Below, piece by piece: positions 32,927-42,602 of a stretch of 64,000 nucleotides of DNA. The first letter of the stretch is position 1; every line of letters begins with the position of its first letter. Both the position numbers and the translations under genes were made by a program. The notes under the pieces were generated by a model, which did no database searches, was not told where the DNA came from, and saw only the letters and a program-made list of their open reading frames with translations. This DNA is from Aureimonas endophytica (GTDB taxonomy: Bacteria; Pseudomonadota; Alphaproteobacteria; Rhizobiales; Rhizobiaceae): the NCBI RefSeq assembly GCF_014642635.1, contig NZ_BMIQ01000001.1:186001-250000 (forward strand). The letters run 5' to 3'.

Positions 32927-33820
32927 ATGGGCAGCGCAAATTCATTGAAGGAACCGTCGATGGACGAGATCCTGGCGTCGATTCGCCGGATCATCGAAAG
33001 CGGCGACGAACGTGTCGCTCCTCCGAGAAACGAGGCGGCCACCTCGCATGCCGTCGAAACCCGCGCCGCGGCGTCGGCGGAGCCGGAGGCCGAGGACTTG
33101 GCGTCGCCCGCCGCTCCGACCTCGGTGCATTATCTCCAGCCCGCCGAAACCGCAGCCGAATCGCCATCCGTCGCGTCGCAGACGGCCGATCATGCCGCCG
33201 CGCCGGAGGCCGGCGCCGAAATCCCGCCATCGACCTCGGGGAACTGGGACGATTTGCGCCCGAGCGTCGCCGACTTCGATCCGCCGCCGGTCGCCGCGAT
33301 CGCCTGGGCTTCGGAAGAAGCGTCGCCGCTGGAGGCGCAGGGTTTGCGGACGGCCGAGAATCAGAACATGTCCGACCTTCGCGCGGCCGAGGGTGCCGCG
33401 ATCGAAGGCGCGACCGCGCCGACGGATTTCTCGTTCGAGTTCGACGATGCCGCCTTCGAGGCCGAGCTGCGCGGCGACTCGCTCGGTGCCGGTCGTTTGA
33501 ATTCTACCGCCGATGCCGACCCTTCGCCCTCGGAGATTGCGATGCCGAGCCTGCGCCCCTCCGTTCCCATCGAGATGCCGGAATCGGTCATCGAGGGCGC
33601 TTCGGCGCTGCTTTCCGCTCAGGCGGGCGATCAGGTCGCCGCCGCCTTCGACGATCTCGCCCACGCCATCCGCGAAGGGCACATGCGCAATCTCGAAGGC
33701 ATGGCGCGCGACATCATGCGGCCCATGCTGCAGGAATGGCTGGAAGACAACCTGCCGCGCATCGTCGAGCGCCTGGTGCGCGAGGAGATCGAGCGGATCG
33801 CGCGCGGTCCGCGGCGCTGA
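32927..33820 (+). CDS. popZ: PopZ-like polar organising protein (DUF2497)
   Basis: A 297-residue protein with PopZ architecture. A short N-terminal helix (EPSMDEILASIRRIIESGDE) recruits client proteins. A long acidic Pro/Ala-rich disordered middle (about residues 30-215) follows, and the C-terminal oligomerisation helices include MLQEWLEDNLPRIVERLVREEIERIARG. PopZ forms a microdomain at the cell pole that anchors the chromosome origin and cell-cycle signalling proteins. The ATG at 32927 begins just before the conserved helix; an in-frame ATG at 32879 would add 16 unconserved residues. It lies upstream of valS, its usual neighbour. Confidence 0.88.
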   Translation: MGSANSLKEPSMDEILASIRRIIESGDERVAPPRNEAATSHAVETRAAASAEPEAEDLASPAAPTSVHYLQPAETAAESPSVASQTADHAAAPEAGAEIPPSTSGNWDDLRPSVADFDPPPVAAIAWASEEASPLEAQGLRTAENQNMSDLRAAEGAAIEGATAPTDFSFEFDDAAFEAELRGDSLGAGRLNSTADADPSPSEIAMPSLRPSVPIEMPESVIEGASALLSAQAGDQVAAAFDDLAHAIREGHMRNLEGMARDIMRPMLQEWLEDNLPRIVERLVREEIERIARGPRR

Positions 33821-33839
33821 GGCCCGCGCCGCGAACGCG

Positions 33840-33868
33840 TTGACAGTCCCGAAAGGTTCGGCTTAACC
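33840..33868 (+). promoter_or_regulatory. Candidate sigma-70 promoter for valS
   Basis: TTGACA at 33840-33845 is a perfect -35 hexamer. After 17 bp comes TTAACC (33863-33868), a poor -10. It lies 217 bp before valS, just after popZ. A GC-rich hairpin (33882-33901, CGCGCGG/CCGCGCG) follows and may shape the leader. This is weak evidence; the -10 match is low. Confidence 0.35.
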
Positions 33869-34085
33869 CGGCGCTTCGTCGCGCGCGGGGCTTGCCGCGC
33901 GTTCCGATCCGTCCAGCGGGAACTGCCCGCCGGCCTTTCGGCTGGCGGATCTCGGCATCGGCGGGTGTCATGGCGGGAAGCGGCGTCGCCGCATCCGGCC
34001 GCGAGGCCGCGCGGCGCCGGGCCGGAACCCGCTGGACGCATCGAGTGAATCTGCCAGAGGGCCACGGGCCCAGCCGGACGCCAGG

Positions 34086-36821
34086 ATGATCGAGAAGACC
34101 TATGATGCGGCCGCGATCGAGCCGCGTATCGCCGAGCGCTGGGACGAGGCGGCGGCCTTTCGGGCGGGCGCCGGGGCGCGCCCGGGCGCCGAGCCCTTCT
34201 CGATCGTCATCCCGCCGCCCAATGTCACGGGCTCGCTCCATATCGGCCATGCGCTGAACAACACGCTGCAGGACGTGCTGGTGCGCTTCGAGCGCATGCG
34301 CGGCAAGAACGTGCTCTGGCAGCCGGGCATGGACCATGCCGGCATCGCCACGCAGATGGTGGTCGAGCGCCAGCTGATGGAGCGCCAGGAGCCGAGCCGC
34401 CGGCGGATGGGCCGCGAGGCCTTCGTAGAGCGCGTCTGGCAGTGGAAGGGCGAGTCGGGCGGCATGATCCTCGGCCAGCTTCGCCGGCTCGGCGCGTCCT
34501 GCGACTGGACGCGCGAGCGCTTCACCATGGACGAGGGTCTCTCGCGGGCCGTTCGGCAAGTCTTTGTCGACCTTTATCGCAAGGGGCTCATCTACAAGGA
34601 TAAGCGCCTCGTGAACTGGGACCCGGTCTTCCAGACCGCGATTTCCGATCTTGAGGTCGAGCAGCGCGAGATGCCCGGCAAGATGTGGTCCTTCGCCTAT
34701 CCGCTGGCGGACGGCCCGGTGGACGGCGTCTCGGAGATCGTCATCTCGACCACCCGGCCCGAGACGATGCTCGGCGACGGGGCCGTCGCGGTCCATCCCT
34801 CGGACGAGCGCTATCGCCATCTCGTCGGCCGCATGGTGCGGCTGCCGATCGCCGAGCGCCTGATCCCGATCATCGCCGACGAATATCCCGACCCCGAATT
34901 CGGCACTGGCGCGGTGAAGATCACCGGCGCGCACGACTTCAACGATTTCGAGGTGGCGCGCCGGCACGACATTCCGCTCATCGCGCTGATGGATGCCGAG
35001 GCGCGCATGATCTCGACGCCGGAGAACAACGTCCCGGCGCGCTTCGCCGGCCTCGACCGCTACGAGGCGCGCGAGATGGTCGTGCGCGAGATCGAGGAGC
35101 TCGGCCTCTTGCGCGGCATCGAGGAGAAGGTGATCGCCCAGCCCTTCGGCGACCGGTCCAATGTCGTCATCGAGCCGATGCTGACCGACCAATGGTATGT
35201 CGATGCCGCGACGCTGGCGAAGCCCGCCATCGCCAGCGTGCGCGAGGGGCGCACGGTCTTCGTCCCCAAGAACTGGGAGAAGACCTATTTCGAATGGATG
35301 GAGAACATCCAGCCCTGGTGCATCTCGCGCCAGCTGTGGTGGGGCCATCAGATCCCGGCCTGGTACGGGCCGGACGGCGAGATCTTCGTCGCGGCGAGCG
35401 AGGAGGAGGCGGTGGCCGCGGCGCTCGCCCATTACGTCACCAACGGCACGATCGACGATGCCGAGGCGCGGCGTCTGGCCGAGGACCCGGCCGCCCGCGA
35501 CGGCTTCCTGACGCGCGACGAGGACGTGCTCGACACGTGGTTCTCGTCGGGCCTCTGGCCGTTCTCGACGCTCGGCTGGCCGGACAAGACGCCGGAACTT
35601 TCGACCTACTATCCGACGAGCGTCCTCGTCACCGGCTTCGACATCATCTTCTTCTGGGTCGCCCGGATGATGATGATGGGCCTCCACTGCATGGGCGAGG
35701 AGCCCTTCGGCACGGTCTATGTGCATGCGCTCGTGCGCGACAAGCACGGCGCTAAGATGTCGAAGTCGAAGGGCAATGTCGTCGATCCGCTGGAGCTGAT
35801 CGAGGAATACGGCGCCGATGCGCTGCGTTTCACGCTGGCGATCATGGCGGCGCAGGGCCGTGACGTGAAGCTCGATCCGCAGCGCATCGCGGGCTACCGC
35901 AATTTCGGCACCAAGCTCTGGAACGCCACGCGCTTCGCCGAGATGAACGGCGTGCGCCATGGCGAGGCGGTCGATCCGGCGGTGCTGACCCTGCCGCAGA
36001 ATCGCTGGCTGCTGACCGAGCTGTCCCGTGCGATCGCCGAGACGACCGAGGCGCTGGAGGCCTTCCGCTTCAACGACGCCGCCGGCGCGCTCTACCGCTT
36101 CGTCTGGAACATCCTCTGCGACTGGTATGTCGAACTGTCGAAGCCGGTCTATCTCGGCGAGGACGAGGCGGCGAAGGCCGAGACGCGCCGCGTCACCGGC
36201 TATGCGATCGATCAGGTCCTGGCGCTGCTGCATCCCTTCATGCCCTTCCTGACGGAAGAACTCTGGACGGTGACGGCCTCGGCCGAGGCGCCGCGTCGGA
36301 CGCTGCTCTGCCATGCCGAATGGCCCGGTCTCGACTATCGCGACGAGGCTTCCGCCGCCGACATCAACTGGCTGGTCGATCTCGTTTCGCAGATCCGCTC
36401 GGTGCGCACCGAGATGAACGTGCCGCCGGGCACCGAGGCGCGCCTCGTCGCGGTCCAGCCGGACGCGGAAGCGCGGCGACGGCTCGAAGGGCAGGGCGCC
36501 TCGCTCCGGCGCCTGGCGCGGCTCGCCACGATCGAAATGGCGGAGGCGCCGCCGCCCGCCTCCGTCCAGATCGTTCTCGGCGCCGAGGTCTTCGCCCTGC
36601 CGCTGGAAGGCATGATCGACATCGCCGCCGAGACGGAACGGCTGGGCAAGGCGATCGCGAAATCCGACGCCGAGATCGCGCGAATCGAGAAGAAGCTGTC
36701 CAACGAGCGCTTCGTGGCCGGAGCGCCGGCCGAGGTCGTGGCCGAGGAGCGCGAGAAGCTCGCCGGCTATCGGCTCGAACGCGACAAGCTGGTCGCGGCG
36801 CGCGAGCGTCTGCGCGGCTGA
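34086..36821 (+). CDS. valS: Valyl-tRNA synthetase
   Basis: A complete 911-residue class I synthetase. It has the HIGH motif GSLHIGHALNNTLQD, the KMSKS loop GAKMSKSKGNVVDP, an editing domain between them (including ISTTRPETMLGDGAVAVHP), the anticodon-binding region and a C-terminal coiled coil (GKAIAKSDAEIARIEKKLSN). It charges tRNA-Val and removes mischarged Thr. Length and motifs are normal. The ATG follows CCAGG. A strong terminator follows 30 bp beyond the stop. Confidence 0.97.
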   Translation: MIEKTYDAAAIEPRIAERWDEAAAFRAGAGARPGAEPFSIVIPPPNVTGSLHIGHALNNTLQDVLVRFERMRGKNVLWQPGMDHAGIATQMVVERQLMERQEPSRRRMGREAFVERVWQWKGESGGMILGQLRRLGASCDWTRERFTMDEGLSRAVRQVFVDLYRKGLIYKDKRLVNWDPVFQTAISDLEVEQREMPGKMWSFAYPLADGPVDGVSEIVISTTRPETMLGDGAVAVHPSDERYRHLVGRMVRLPIAERLIPIIADEYPDPEFGTGAVKITGAHDFNDFEVARRHDIPLIALMDAEARMISTPENNVPARFAGLDRYEAREMVVREIEELGLLRGIEEKVIAQPFGDRSNVVIEPMLTDQWYVDAATLAKPAIASVREGRTVFVPKNWEKTYFEWMENIQPWCISRQLWWGHQIPAWYGPDGEIFVAASEEEAVAAALAHYVTNGTIDDAEARRLAEDPAARDGFLTRDEDVLDTWFSSGLWPFSTLGWPDKTPELSTYYPTSVLVTGFDIIFFWVARMMMMGLHCMGEEPFGTVYVHALVRDKHGAKMSKSKGNVVDPLELIEEYGADALRFTLAIMAAQGRDVKLDPQRIAGYRNFGTKLWNATRFAEMNGVRHGEAVDPAVLTLPQNRWLLTELSRAIAETTEALEAFRFNDAAGALYRFVWNILCDWYVELSKPVYLGEDEAAKAETRRVTGYAIDQVLALLHPFMPFLTEELWTVTASAEAPRRTLLCHAEWPGLDYRDEASAADINWLVDLVSQIRSVRTEMNVPPGTEARLVAVQPDAEARRRLEGQGASLRRLARLATIEMAEAPPPASVQIVLGAEVFALPLEGMIDIAAETERLGKAIAKSDAEIARIEKKLSNERFVAGAPAEVVAEEREKLAGYRLERDKLVAARERLRG

Positions 36822-36851
36822 AAAATCGGTCCGAGGACCGATTGATCGAGG

Positions 36852-36882
36852 AAGGCGGTGCGATGTCGCGCCGCCTTTTTTC
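36852..36882 (+). terminator. Factor-independent terminator of valS
   Basis: AAGGCGG (36852-36858) pairs with CCGCCTT (36871-36877) across a 12-base loop and is followed by a T tract to 36881. A second perfect hairpin, AATCGGTCC/GGACCGATT, lies just upstream at 36825-36844. Together they form a strong end to the valS transcript. Confidence 0.8.
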
Positions 36883-37257
36883 GTGGCGGATCGTCGCCTT
36901 TCGCTGCGCGTCGGAGGGGGCGAGAGACCGACGGAGTCGCCGGACTTCCCGAGAGAGTTCGCCCGACCGCGCCCGCCGCAGCATGCCCCTCGTCAGCGCT
37001 TGTGGGAGTTCTGCAACAGTATTGCAAAGTCGCATCTGGCGGGATGGCGGGGCAGGGCAATTGCCCCTATGCCGCCATAAAGCACGCCCACGTCTTCAAG
37101 GGCTTGCTGAGCCGCCACGGATCGATGCGGGGGCATCATCGGCACGGCGGCGTGAGGGGCATATGGCTGATAATTCAGTCTTTATTTGCGCGTGCGCGGC
37201 ATATTCCCCGGAAGCGGCCGGGATGCCGGTCGCGGCTGGAATGCGGAGCGGCATCTG
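36883..37257 (+). other. Long leader/intergenic region upstream of exoR
   Basis: About 375 bp without a gene I can support; the short frames here have the biased composition of shadows. It contains a perfect 12-bp palindrome GGGCAATTGCCC (37055-37066) nested inside a wider GGCGG...CCGCC inverted repeat (37046-37076), and an AT-rich stretch (TGATAATTCAGTC, about 37164-37176) suited to a promoter or regulator site. The exoR promoter is expected here. Confidence 0.4.
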
Positions 37258-38106
37258 ATGCGCGCGTCTATGGCAAGCTGGCGGCCTCGCGTCGCGGGCA
37301 CTGCCGGATCGATCGCCCTGGCGATCGGGCTCTTTTTCGGGCCGATGGGCACCAGTGCCCTCGCGCTCGACCCGAACAGCATGCTCGGTCCCGATGCCGG
37401 GCCGGCCGAACTCTTCAATCTCGGTTTCAGCGCCTATAAGCGCGGCAAGAAGACCGAGGCGGCCGAGGCTTTGCGCTATGCGGCGGACAAGGGTCATCCC
37501 GGCGCGCGCTGGAAGCTCGGCCGCATGTATGCCGATGGCGACGGCGTGCCGCGCAACGACTACGAGGCGTTCAAGATCTTCCAGGAGATCGTCAACGACG
37601 ACCAGGAGGACACGGCCGCCTCGCCGAACGCCGCCTATGTGGCGAGTTCGGTGACGGCGCTCGCCGATTACATGCGCACCGGGATTCCGAACACGCCGGT
37701 CAGCATCGATCTCTCGCAGGCGCGCCAGCTCTACTTCCACGCCGCCTCGATCTTCGGCGATCCGCAGGCGCAATATCGGCTCGGCCGGATGCTGCTCTAT
37801 GGCGAGGGCGGCCGCGCCAATCCGCGTCAGGCGGCGCGCTGGCTGAACCTTTCGGCGGAAAAGGGCAATTCCGGCGCACAGGCGCTGCTCGGCCATCTCC
37901 TCTTCGACGGCGACCAGATCGATGTCGATCCGGAGCCGGTGCGGGGACTGGCGCTGTTGACGATGGCGCTGCGCAATGCCGGGCCGGGCGACCGCGACTG
38001 GATCCGCCAGATGCAGGAAGAGGCGTTCTCGCTCGCGACCGAAGGCGATCGGCGCACCGCGCTCGCCTATGCCGATGCCCGGCTGGTGTCCGCCCAGGCC
38101 AATTGA
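37258..38106 (+). CDS. exoR: ExoR periplasmic regulator (Sel1 repeats)
   Basis: A 282-residue exported Sel1/TPR-like repeat protein. The signal peptide ends around SALA (residues 34-37), and the mature part has Sel1 repeats such as ARWKLGRMYADGDGVPRNDY and AQYRLGRMLLYGEGGRANP. LSQARQLYF and the following FHAAS segment closely resemble what I recall of Sinorhizobium ExoR, which binds the sensor ExoS in the periplasm and represses the ExoS/ChvI pathway controlling succinoglycan, motility and symbiosis; ExoR is cleaved at low pH. The partner genes are not here. The start at 37258 is chosen for the signal peptide. It is followed by a hairpin, then xthA. Confidence 0.9.
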   Translation: MRASMASWRPRVAGTAGSIALAIGLFFGPMGTSALALDPNSMLGPDAGPAELFNLGFSAYKRGKKTEAAEALRYAADKGHPGARWKLGRMYADGDGVPRNDYEAFKIFQEIVNDDQEDTAASPNAAYVASSVTALADYMRTGIPNTPVSIDLSQARQLYFHAASIFGDPQAQYRLGRMLLYGEGGRANPRQAARWLNLSAEKGNSGAQALLGHLLFDGDQIDVDPEPVRGLALLTMALRNAGPGDRDWIRQMQEEAFSLATEGDRRTALAYADARLVSAQAN

Positions 38107-38113
38107 GGCGATG

Positions 38114-38139
38114 CCGGGCGCCCTGTCGCGCCCGGTTCC
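38114..38139. terminator. Hairpin between convergent exoR and xthA
   Basis: CCGGGCGC (38114-38121) pairs with GCGCCCGG (38128-38135) across a six-base loop, and is followed by TTCC. It sits in the 39-bp gap between the two stops. It is plausible as an exoR terminator, though the T tract is minimal. Confidence 0.45.
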
Positions 38140-38145
38140 GCGCGG

Positions 38146-38928
38146 TCAGCCCGCCAGATCCACCACCACCGGCACGTGATCCGACGGCTTTTCCCAGGCC
38201 CGGACATGCGAATCGATCCCGGCCGAGCGCAGATGGCGGGCCGCTTCCGGCGACAGCATCGCATGGTCGATGCGGAAGCCGTGATTCTTGCGCCAGGCGC
38301 CGTCCTGATAGTCCCAGAACGTGTAGAGGTCGCTCGCGTCGGAACAGGCGCGAATCGCGTCCGTCAACCCGAGCGCCGCCAGACGGCGAAAGGCCGCGCG
38401 GCTTTCCGGCTGGAACAGCGCGTCGCCCAGCATCGTCTCCGGCCGGCGGATGTCCTCCGGCATCGGAATGACGTTGTAATCGCCGACGAGCGCGAAGGGC
38501 TCCTCATCCGCGAGCAGCGCCTGCGCATGGGTCTCGAGCCGCGCCATCCAGCGCAGCTTGTAGTCGAATTTTTCCGTGCCGATCGGATTGCCGTTCGGCA
38601 GATAGAGCGAGGCGACACGCAGGGTCCGGCCGCCGAACGGCCAGACGCCCTCGATATAGCGGGCCTGCTCGTCGCTGGCATCGCCCGGCAGGCCGCGCCG
38701 CACCTCGCGCGGCGGCAGGCGGGAAAGAAGGGCGACGCCGTTGAAGCCCTTCTGGCCGGCGGTCTCGACATGATAGCCGGCCGCCTCGATCTCGGCGCGC
38801 GGAAAGCCCTCGTCCACCGACTTGATTTCCTGCAGGCCGACGATGTCGGGCTGGCGCTCGCCGAGCCAGGCGAGCAGCGTCTCGAGGCGCGCCTTGACGC
38901 CATTGATGTTCCAGGTGGCGACAAGCAC
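38146..38928 (-). CDS. xthA: Exodeoxyribonuclease III / AP endonuclease
   Basis: A 260-residue EEP-superfamily nuclease. The N-terminal ATWNINGVKAR strand, the metal-binding Glu in LQEIKS, the GDYNVIP catalytic Asp/Asn, and the C-terminal RIDHAMLS and SDHVPVVVDL are all conserved. It cuts DNA at abasic sites during base-excision repair. The start is GTG at 38928, which begins the conserved strand; no ATG is available at this end, and the upstream frame runs into erpA. The gene follows erpA by 11 bp on the minus strand, so they are probably co-transcribed. Confidence 0.9.
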   Translation of the reverse strand: MLVATWNINGVKARLETLLAWLGERQPDIVGLQEIKSVDEGFPRAEIEAAGYHVETAGQKGFNGVALLSRLPPREVRRGLPGDASDEQARYIEGVWPFGGRTLRVASLYLPNGNPIGTEKFDYKLRWMARLETHAQALLADEEPFALVGDYNVIPMPEDIRRPETMLGDALFQPESRAAFRRLAALGLTDAIRACSDASDLYTFWDYQDGAWRKNHGFRIDHAMLSPEAARHLRSAGIDSHVRAWEKPSDHVPVVVDLAG

Positions 38929-38939
38929 GTCGGGGGAGC

Positions 38940-39278
38940 TCAGATCGAGAAGCTGGTGCCGCAGCCGCAGGAGGCGACGGCGTTCGGATTGCGGATCTGG
39001 AAGGACTGCCCCATCAGGTCGTCGACGAAATCGATCACCGCCCCTTCCATATAGGCGAGCGACATCGGGTCCACGAGCACCGTGGCGCCGTCCTTCTCGA
39101 TGACGAGATCGTCCGGCTCGCCCGCGCCCGTCAGGTCGTATTTGTAGGAGAAGCCGGAACAGCCGCCGCCTTCGACGGAGACGCGGAGCGCGCGCGTCTC
39201 CCCGCCTTCCTTCGCCACGATGGCGGCGATGCGGCGGGCCGCGCTGTCCGAAACGGTGATGGGCTCGGCAGGTGTCAT
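38940..39278 (-). CDS. erpA: Iron-sulfur cluster insertion protein, A-type (ErpA)
   Basis: A 112-residue A-type carrier (HesB/IscA family). The three cluster-binding cysteines are visible: GGGCSGFSYKY (Cys40) and the C-terminal SCGCGTSFSI pair. It receives Fe-S clusters and passes them to target enzymes. ErpA rather than SufA/IscA is suggested because no suf or isc genes adjoin it, and because of the xthA-erpA-dgt context of related genomes. It is divergent from dgt and leads into xthA. Confidence 0.9.
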   Translation of the reverse strand: MTPAEPITVSDSAARRIAAIVAKEGGETRALRVSVEGGGCSGFSYKYDLTGAGEPDDLVIEKDGATVLVDPMSLAYMEGAVIDFVDDLMGQSFQIRNPNAVASCGCGTSFSI

Positions 39279-39424
39279 GGCGATTTCGACGCGCGCGGCG
39301 ATCTTTGCGGACCGGCGCCGCCGCCTCTCGTTGTTGGAGCGACGTCACTTAAGTATGCAGCGGCGGGAAGCCGGTCAATCGGCGCGTCGGACAGCTCCGG
39401 CGCGGATCGGCAAGGAGCGCGCGC

Positions 39425-40642
39425 GTGTCGGGCACGATCGGTCAGATGGCGGGACTGGGCTTCGGCCTGGGAAACAGGGCGCCCTATGCCTGCGATCCCG
39501 GCGCCTCGCGCGGTCGGCTGTTCCCGGAGGCCGACAGTCCGACCCGCACGCCGTTCCAGCGCGACCGCGACCGCATCGTCCATTCCGCCGCCTTTCGGCG
39601 TCTGAAGCACAAGACGCAGGTCTTCCTCGCCTATGAGGGCGACGCCTATCGCACGCGCCTCACCCACACGATCGAGGTCTCGCAGATCGCCCGCGCCTTC
39701 GCCCGCGCCTTCCGGCTGGACGAGGACCTGACCGAGGCGATCGCGCTCGTCCACGATTTCGGCCACACGCCCTTCGGCCATGCCGGCGAGCGGGCCCTCA
39801 ACGCGAAGATGGCGGATTTCGGCGGCTTCGACCACAATGCCCAGGCGCTGCGCGTCGTGACGAGCCTCGAACAGCGCTATGCCGAGTTCGACGGGCTGAA
39901 TCTCAGCTGGGAAACGCTGGAAGGGCTGGTGAAGCACAACGGCCCCTTGACCGGCCCCTATGCCAAGGCGGAACCGGTGTCGAAGCCGATCCTCGATTTC
40001 GACGCGCTGTTTCCCCTGGAACTCGACCGCTTCGCCGGCCTGGAGGCGCAGTCGGCGGCGATCGCGGACGACATCGCCTATGACACCCACGATCTTGATG
40101 ACGGCCTGCGCGCCGGCCTCATCGACATCGCCGACCTGCGCGGCCTGACGCTGGCCGGCGACATCCTGCGGGAAGTGGAAGCGCGCCATCCGGGACTGGA
40201 GCGCTCGCGCCTGATCCACGAGGTGATGCGGCGGCATATCACCCGGATGGTGGAGGACGTGATCCGCACGACCGCCGCCAATCTCGCCGAACTCGACCCG
40301 GCCAATGCCGAGGCGGTGCGCGTGGCGGGCCGCGCGATGGTCGCCTTCTCGCCGGCGATGCGCGAGGCGGAAGCCGAGACGAAGCGCTTCCTTTTCGCCA
40401 ATGTCTATCGCACCGGGTCGGTCCGCAGGGTCATGGACCAGGCGGAGACCGTGGTCGCCCAGCTCTTCGACCGCTACATGACGGCGCCCGAGGAGATGAA
40501 GGGGGCCTGGAGCGAGGCGATGGCGGCCGCCCCCGCTTTGGTGCGGGCGCGCCGAGTCTGCGACTATCTCGCCGGCATGACCGATTCCTACGCGATGGCC
40601 GAGCATCGGCGCTTGTTTGACGCGACTCCGGAATTGCGTTAG
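39425..40642 (+). CDS. dgt: dGTPase-like deoxynucleotide triphosphohydrolase
   Basis: A 405-residue HD-domain enzyme. Metal-binding His and His-Asp residues are in [13 protein letters not shown] and [13 protein letters not shown], and the last metal Asp is in [14 protein letters not shown]. The family hydrolyses dNTPs to nucleoside and triphosphate. The GTG at 39425 is used; an in-frame ATG at 39446 is an alternative. It is divergent from erpA and 104 bp upstream of argS, its usual partner. Confidence 0.9.
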   Translation: MSGTIGQMAGLGFGLGNRAPYACDPGASRGRLFPEADSPTRTPFQRDRDRIVHSAAFRRLKHKTQVFLAYEGDAYRTRLTHTIEVSQIARAFARAFRLDEDLTEAIALVHDFGHTPFGHAGERALNAKMADFGGFDHNAQALRVVTSLEQRYAEFDGLNLSWETLEGLVKHNGPLTGPYAKAEPVSKPILDFDALFPLELDRFAGLEAQSAAIADDIAYDTHDLDDGLRAGLIDIADLRGLTLAGDILREVEARHPGLERSRLIHEVMRRHITRMVEDVIRTTAANLAELDPANAEAVRVAGRAMVAFSPAMREAEAETKRFLFANVYRTGSVRRVMDQAETVVAQLFDRYMTAPEEMKGAWSEAMAAAPALVRARRVCDYLAGMTDSYAMAEHRRLFDATPELR

Positions 40643-40746
40643 GCGCCCGGCGATCGCTCGCGGCCCTGCGCCGGTGCCCGATGGCTTGGGCCTCGCATGC
40701 GCGTTCGCCGCGAGCCATGCCCATTTCCGATCCGCTCGAGACGCTC

Positions 40747-42501
40747 ATGAACATCTTCGCCGATTTCGAAACGCGCATCCGCAAGGCCGTCGGCGCCGTT
40801 CTCGGCACGGACGCGCCCGATCTGTCGCGGATCGCGGTCGAGCCGCCGCGCGATGCCGGCCATGGCGATCTTTCGACCAATGCGGCGATGGTGCTGGCCA
40901 AACCGCTCGGCCGCAAACCGCGCGAGCTCGGCGAGACGTTCGCCGAGGCGCTGCGCGGCAATGCCGATGTCGAGGCGGTCGAAGTGGCGGGGCCGGGCTT
41001 CATCAACCTGCGCCTCAAGCCCGCCTATTGGACGAACCATCTCGCCGAGGTGCTGGAGCGCGGCCTCGACTACGGCCGCGCCGCGCCGACCGGGCGGCGG
41101 ATCAATGTCGAATATGTCTCGGCCAACCCGACCGGGCCGATGCATGTCGGCCATTGCCGGGGCGCCGTCGTCGGCGACAGCATCGCCAACCTTCTCGCCT
41201 TCGCCGGCGCCGAGGTGGTGAAGGAATATTACATCAACGATGCCGGCGAGCAGGTGAACGTCCTCGCCCGTTCGGTCTTCCTGCGCTATCGCGAGGCGCT
41301 CGGAGAGACGATCGGCGAGATCCCGGCGGGCCTCTATCCCGGCGACTATCTGAAGCCGGTCGGCGCCGCGCTGGCGCTGACGCGTCGCGACGAACTCAAG
41401 CGCATGGACGAGGCGGAGTGGCTGCCGATCGTGCGCGACTACGCCATCAACGCCATGATGATGATGATCCGGGACGATCTGAAGCGGCTCGGGATCGAGC
41501 ACGAGGTCTTCTTTTCCGAGCGCTCGCTGCATGCCAGGAATGGCGGTAATGCCAGCCGCATCGCTGAGACCGTCGCGGCGCTCCAGGAGCGCGGCATCGT
41601 CTATCAGGGCACCCTGCCGCCGCCGAAGGGCCAGCTGCCGGAGGACTGGGAGGATCGCGAGCAGACGCTTCTGCGCTCGACCGAAGTCGGCGACGACATG
41701 GATCGGCCGCTCGTCAAGTCGAACGGCAGCTACACCTATTTCGCCGCCGACGTCGCCTATTTCGCCGACAAGTTCGCGCGTGGCTTCGACGAGATGGTCT
41801 ATGTGCTGGGCGCCGATCACGGTGGCTATGTGAAGCGGCTGGAGGCCGTGGCGAAGGCGGTGTCCGCCGGCCGCGCCGAGGCCTCGGTCGTGCTCTGCCA
41901 GCTGGTGAAGCTCTATCGCGACGGCGAGCCGGTGAAGATGTCGAAGCGCTCCGGCGACTTCGTGACGCTGGCCGAAGTGGTGGAGGAGGTGGGGCGCGAC
42001 CCGGTGCGCTTCATGATGCTCTATCGCAAGAGCGACGCGCCGCTCGATTTCGACTTCGCGAAGGTGACGGAGCAGTCGAAGGACAATCCGGTCTTCTATG
42101 TCCAATATGCCCATGCGCGCGCCGCGTCCGTGTTCCGCCAGGCGCAAGGGGCGGGGATCGAGGTGCCGGCGGATGCGGCGCTGGCCGATCGCGAGCGCCT
42201 CGCGCTTCTCGCCGACGAGGGCGAGATCGGCCTCATCCGCAAGCTCGCCGAATATCCGCGCCTCGTGCTGGCGGCGGCGGAGGCGAAGGAGCCGCATCGC
42301 GTCGCCTTCTATCTCTACGACCTCGCCCAGCTCTTCCACGCGCAATACAATCGCGGCCGCGACGTGCCGGGCTTACGCTTTGTTAACCCTGACGAGCCAA
42401 GATTGACCCTGGCGAGACTTGGCCTCGTGCGCGGCGTCGCGTCGGTCGTTGCTTCGGGCCTCAAGTTGATCGGGGCCGACGCGCCCGACGAAATGCGTTG
42501 A
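40747..42501 (+). CDS. argS: Arginyl-tRNA synthetase
   Basis: A 584-residue class I synthetase. It carries the ArgS N-terminal additional domain ([14 protein letters not shown]), the HIGH motif in [15 protein letters not shown], and the KMSK-like loop [13 protein letters not shown]. The C-terminal helical anticodon domain ends in a conserved [13 protein letters not shown]. It charges tRNA-Arg. In-frame ATGs upstream (40681 and 40717) would add unconserved residues, so 40747 is chosen. Next comes the SPOR gene, 101 bp later, as usual in Rhizobiales. Confidence 0.96.
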   Translation: MNIFADFETRIRKAVGAVLGTDAPDLSRIAVEPPRDAGHGDLSTNAAMVLAKPLGRKPRELGETFAEALRGNADVEAVEVAGPGFINLRLKPAYWTNHLAEVLERGLDYGRAAPTGRRINVEYVSANPTGPMHVGHCRGAVVGDSIANLLAFAGAEVVKEYYINDAGEQVNVLARSVFLRYREALGETIGEIPAGLYPGDYLKPVGAALALTRRDELKRMDEAEWLPIVRDYAINAMMMMIRDDLKRLGIEHEVFFSERSLHARNGGNASRIAETVAALQERGIVYQGTLPPPKGQLPEDWEDREQTLLRSTEVGDDMDRPLVKSNGSYTYFAADVAYFADKFARGFDEMVYVLGADHGGYVKRLEAVAKAVSAGRAEASVVLCQLVKLYRDGEPVKMSKRSGDFVTLAEVVEEVGRDPVRFMMLYRKSDAPLDFDFAKVTEQSKDNPVFYVQYAHARAASVFRQAQGAGIEVPADAALADRERLALLADEGEIGLIRKLAEYPRLVLAAAEAKEPHRVAFYLYDLAQLFHAQYNRGRDVPGLRFVNPDEPRLTLARLGLVRGVASVVASGLKLIGADAPDEMR

Positions 42502-42602
42502 GCGATCACGCTTTGGTCAACATCGCCGCCTAGGCACTTCGGTTACTTCCGGCCGAAGGTTCGCGGGAACGTCCGGATCGGGCGAAGGATAGCGAGGGGT
42601 TG

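Noticed and set aside
33821-34085. T-box or similar riboswitch ahead of valS
   Set aside because: The leader has GC-rich stems but no T-box sequence or specifier loop, and T-boxes are not expected in alphaproteobacteria.
38929-39348. xthA extended upstream into the erpA frame
   Set aside because: The in-frame extension lies antiparallel to no family homology and overlaps erpA in another frame; the GTG at 38928 begins the conserved strand.
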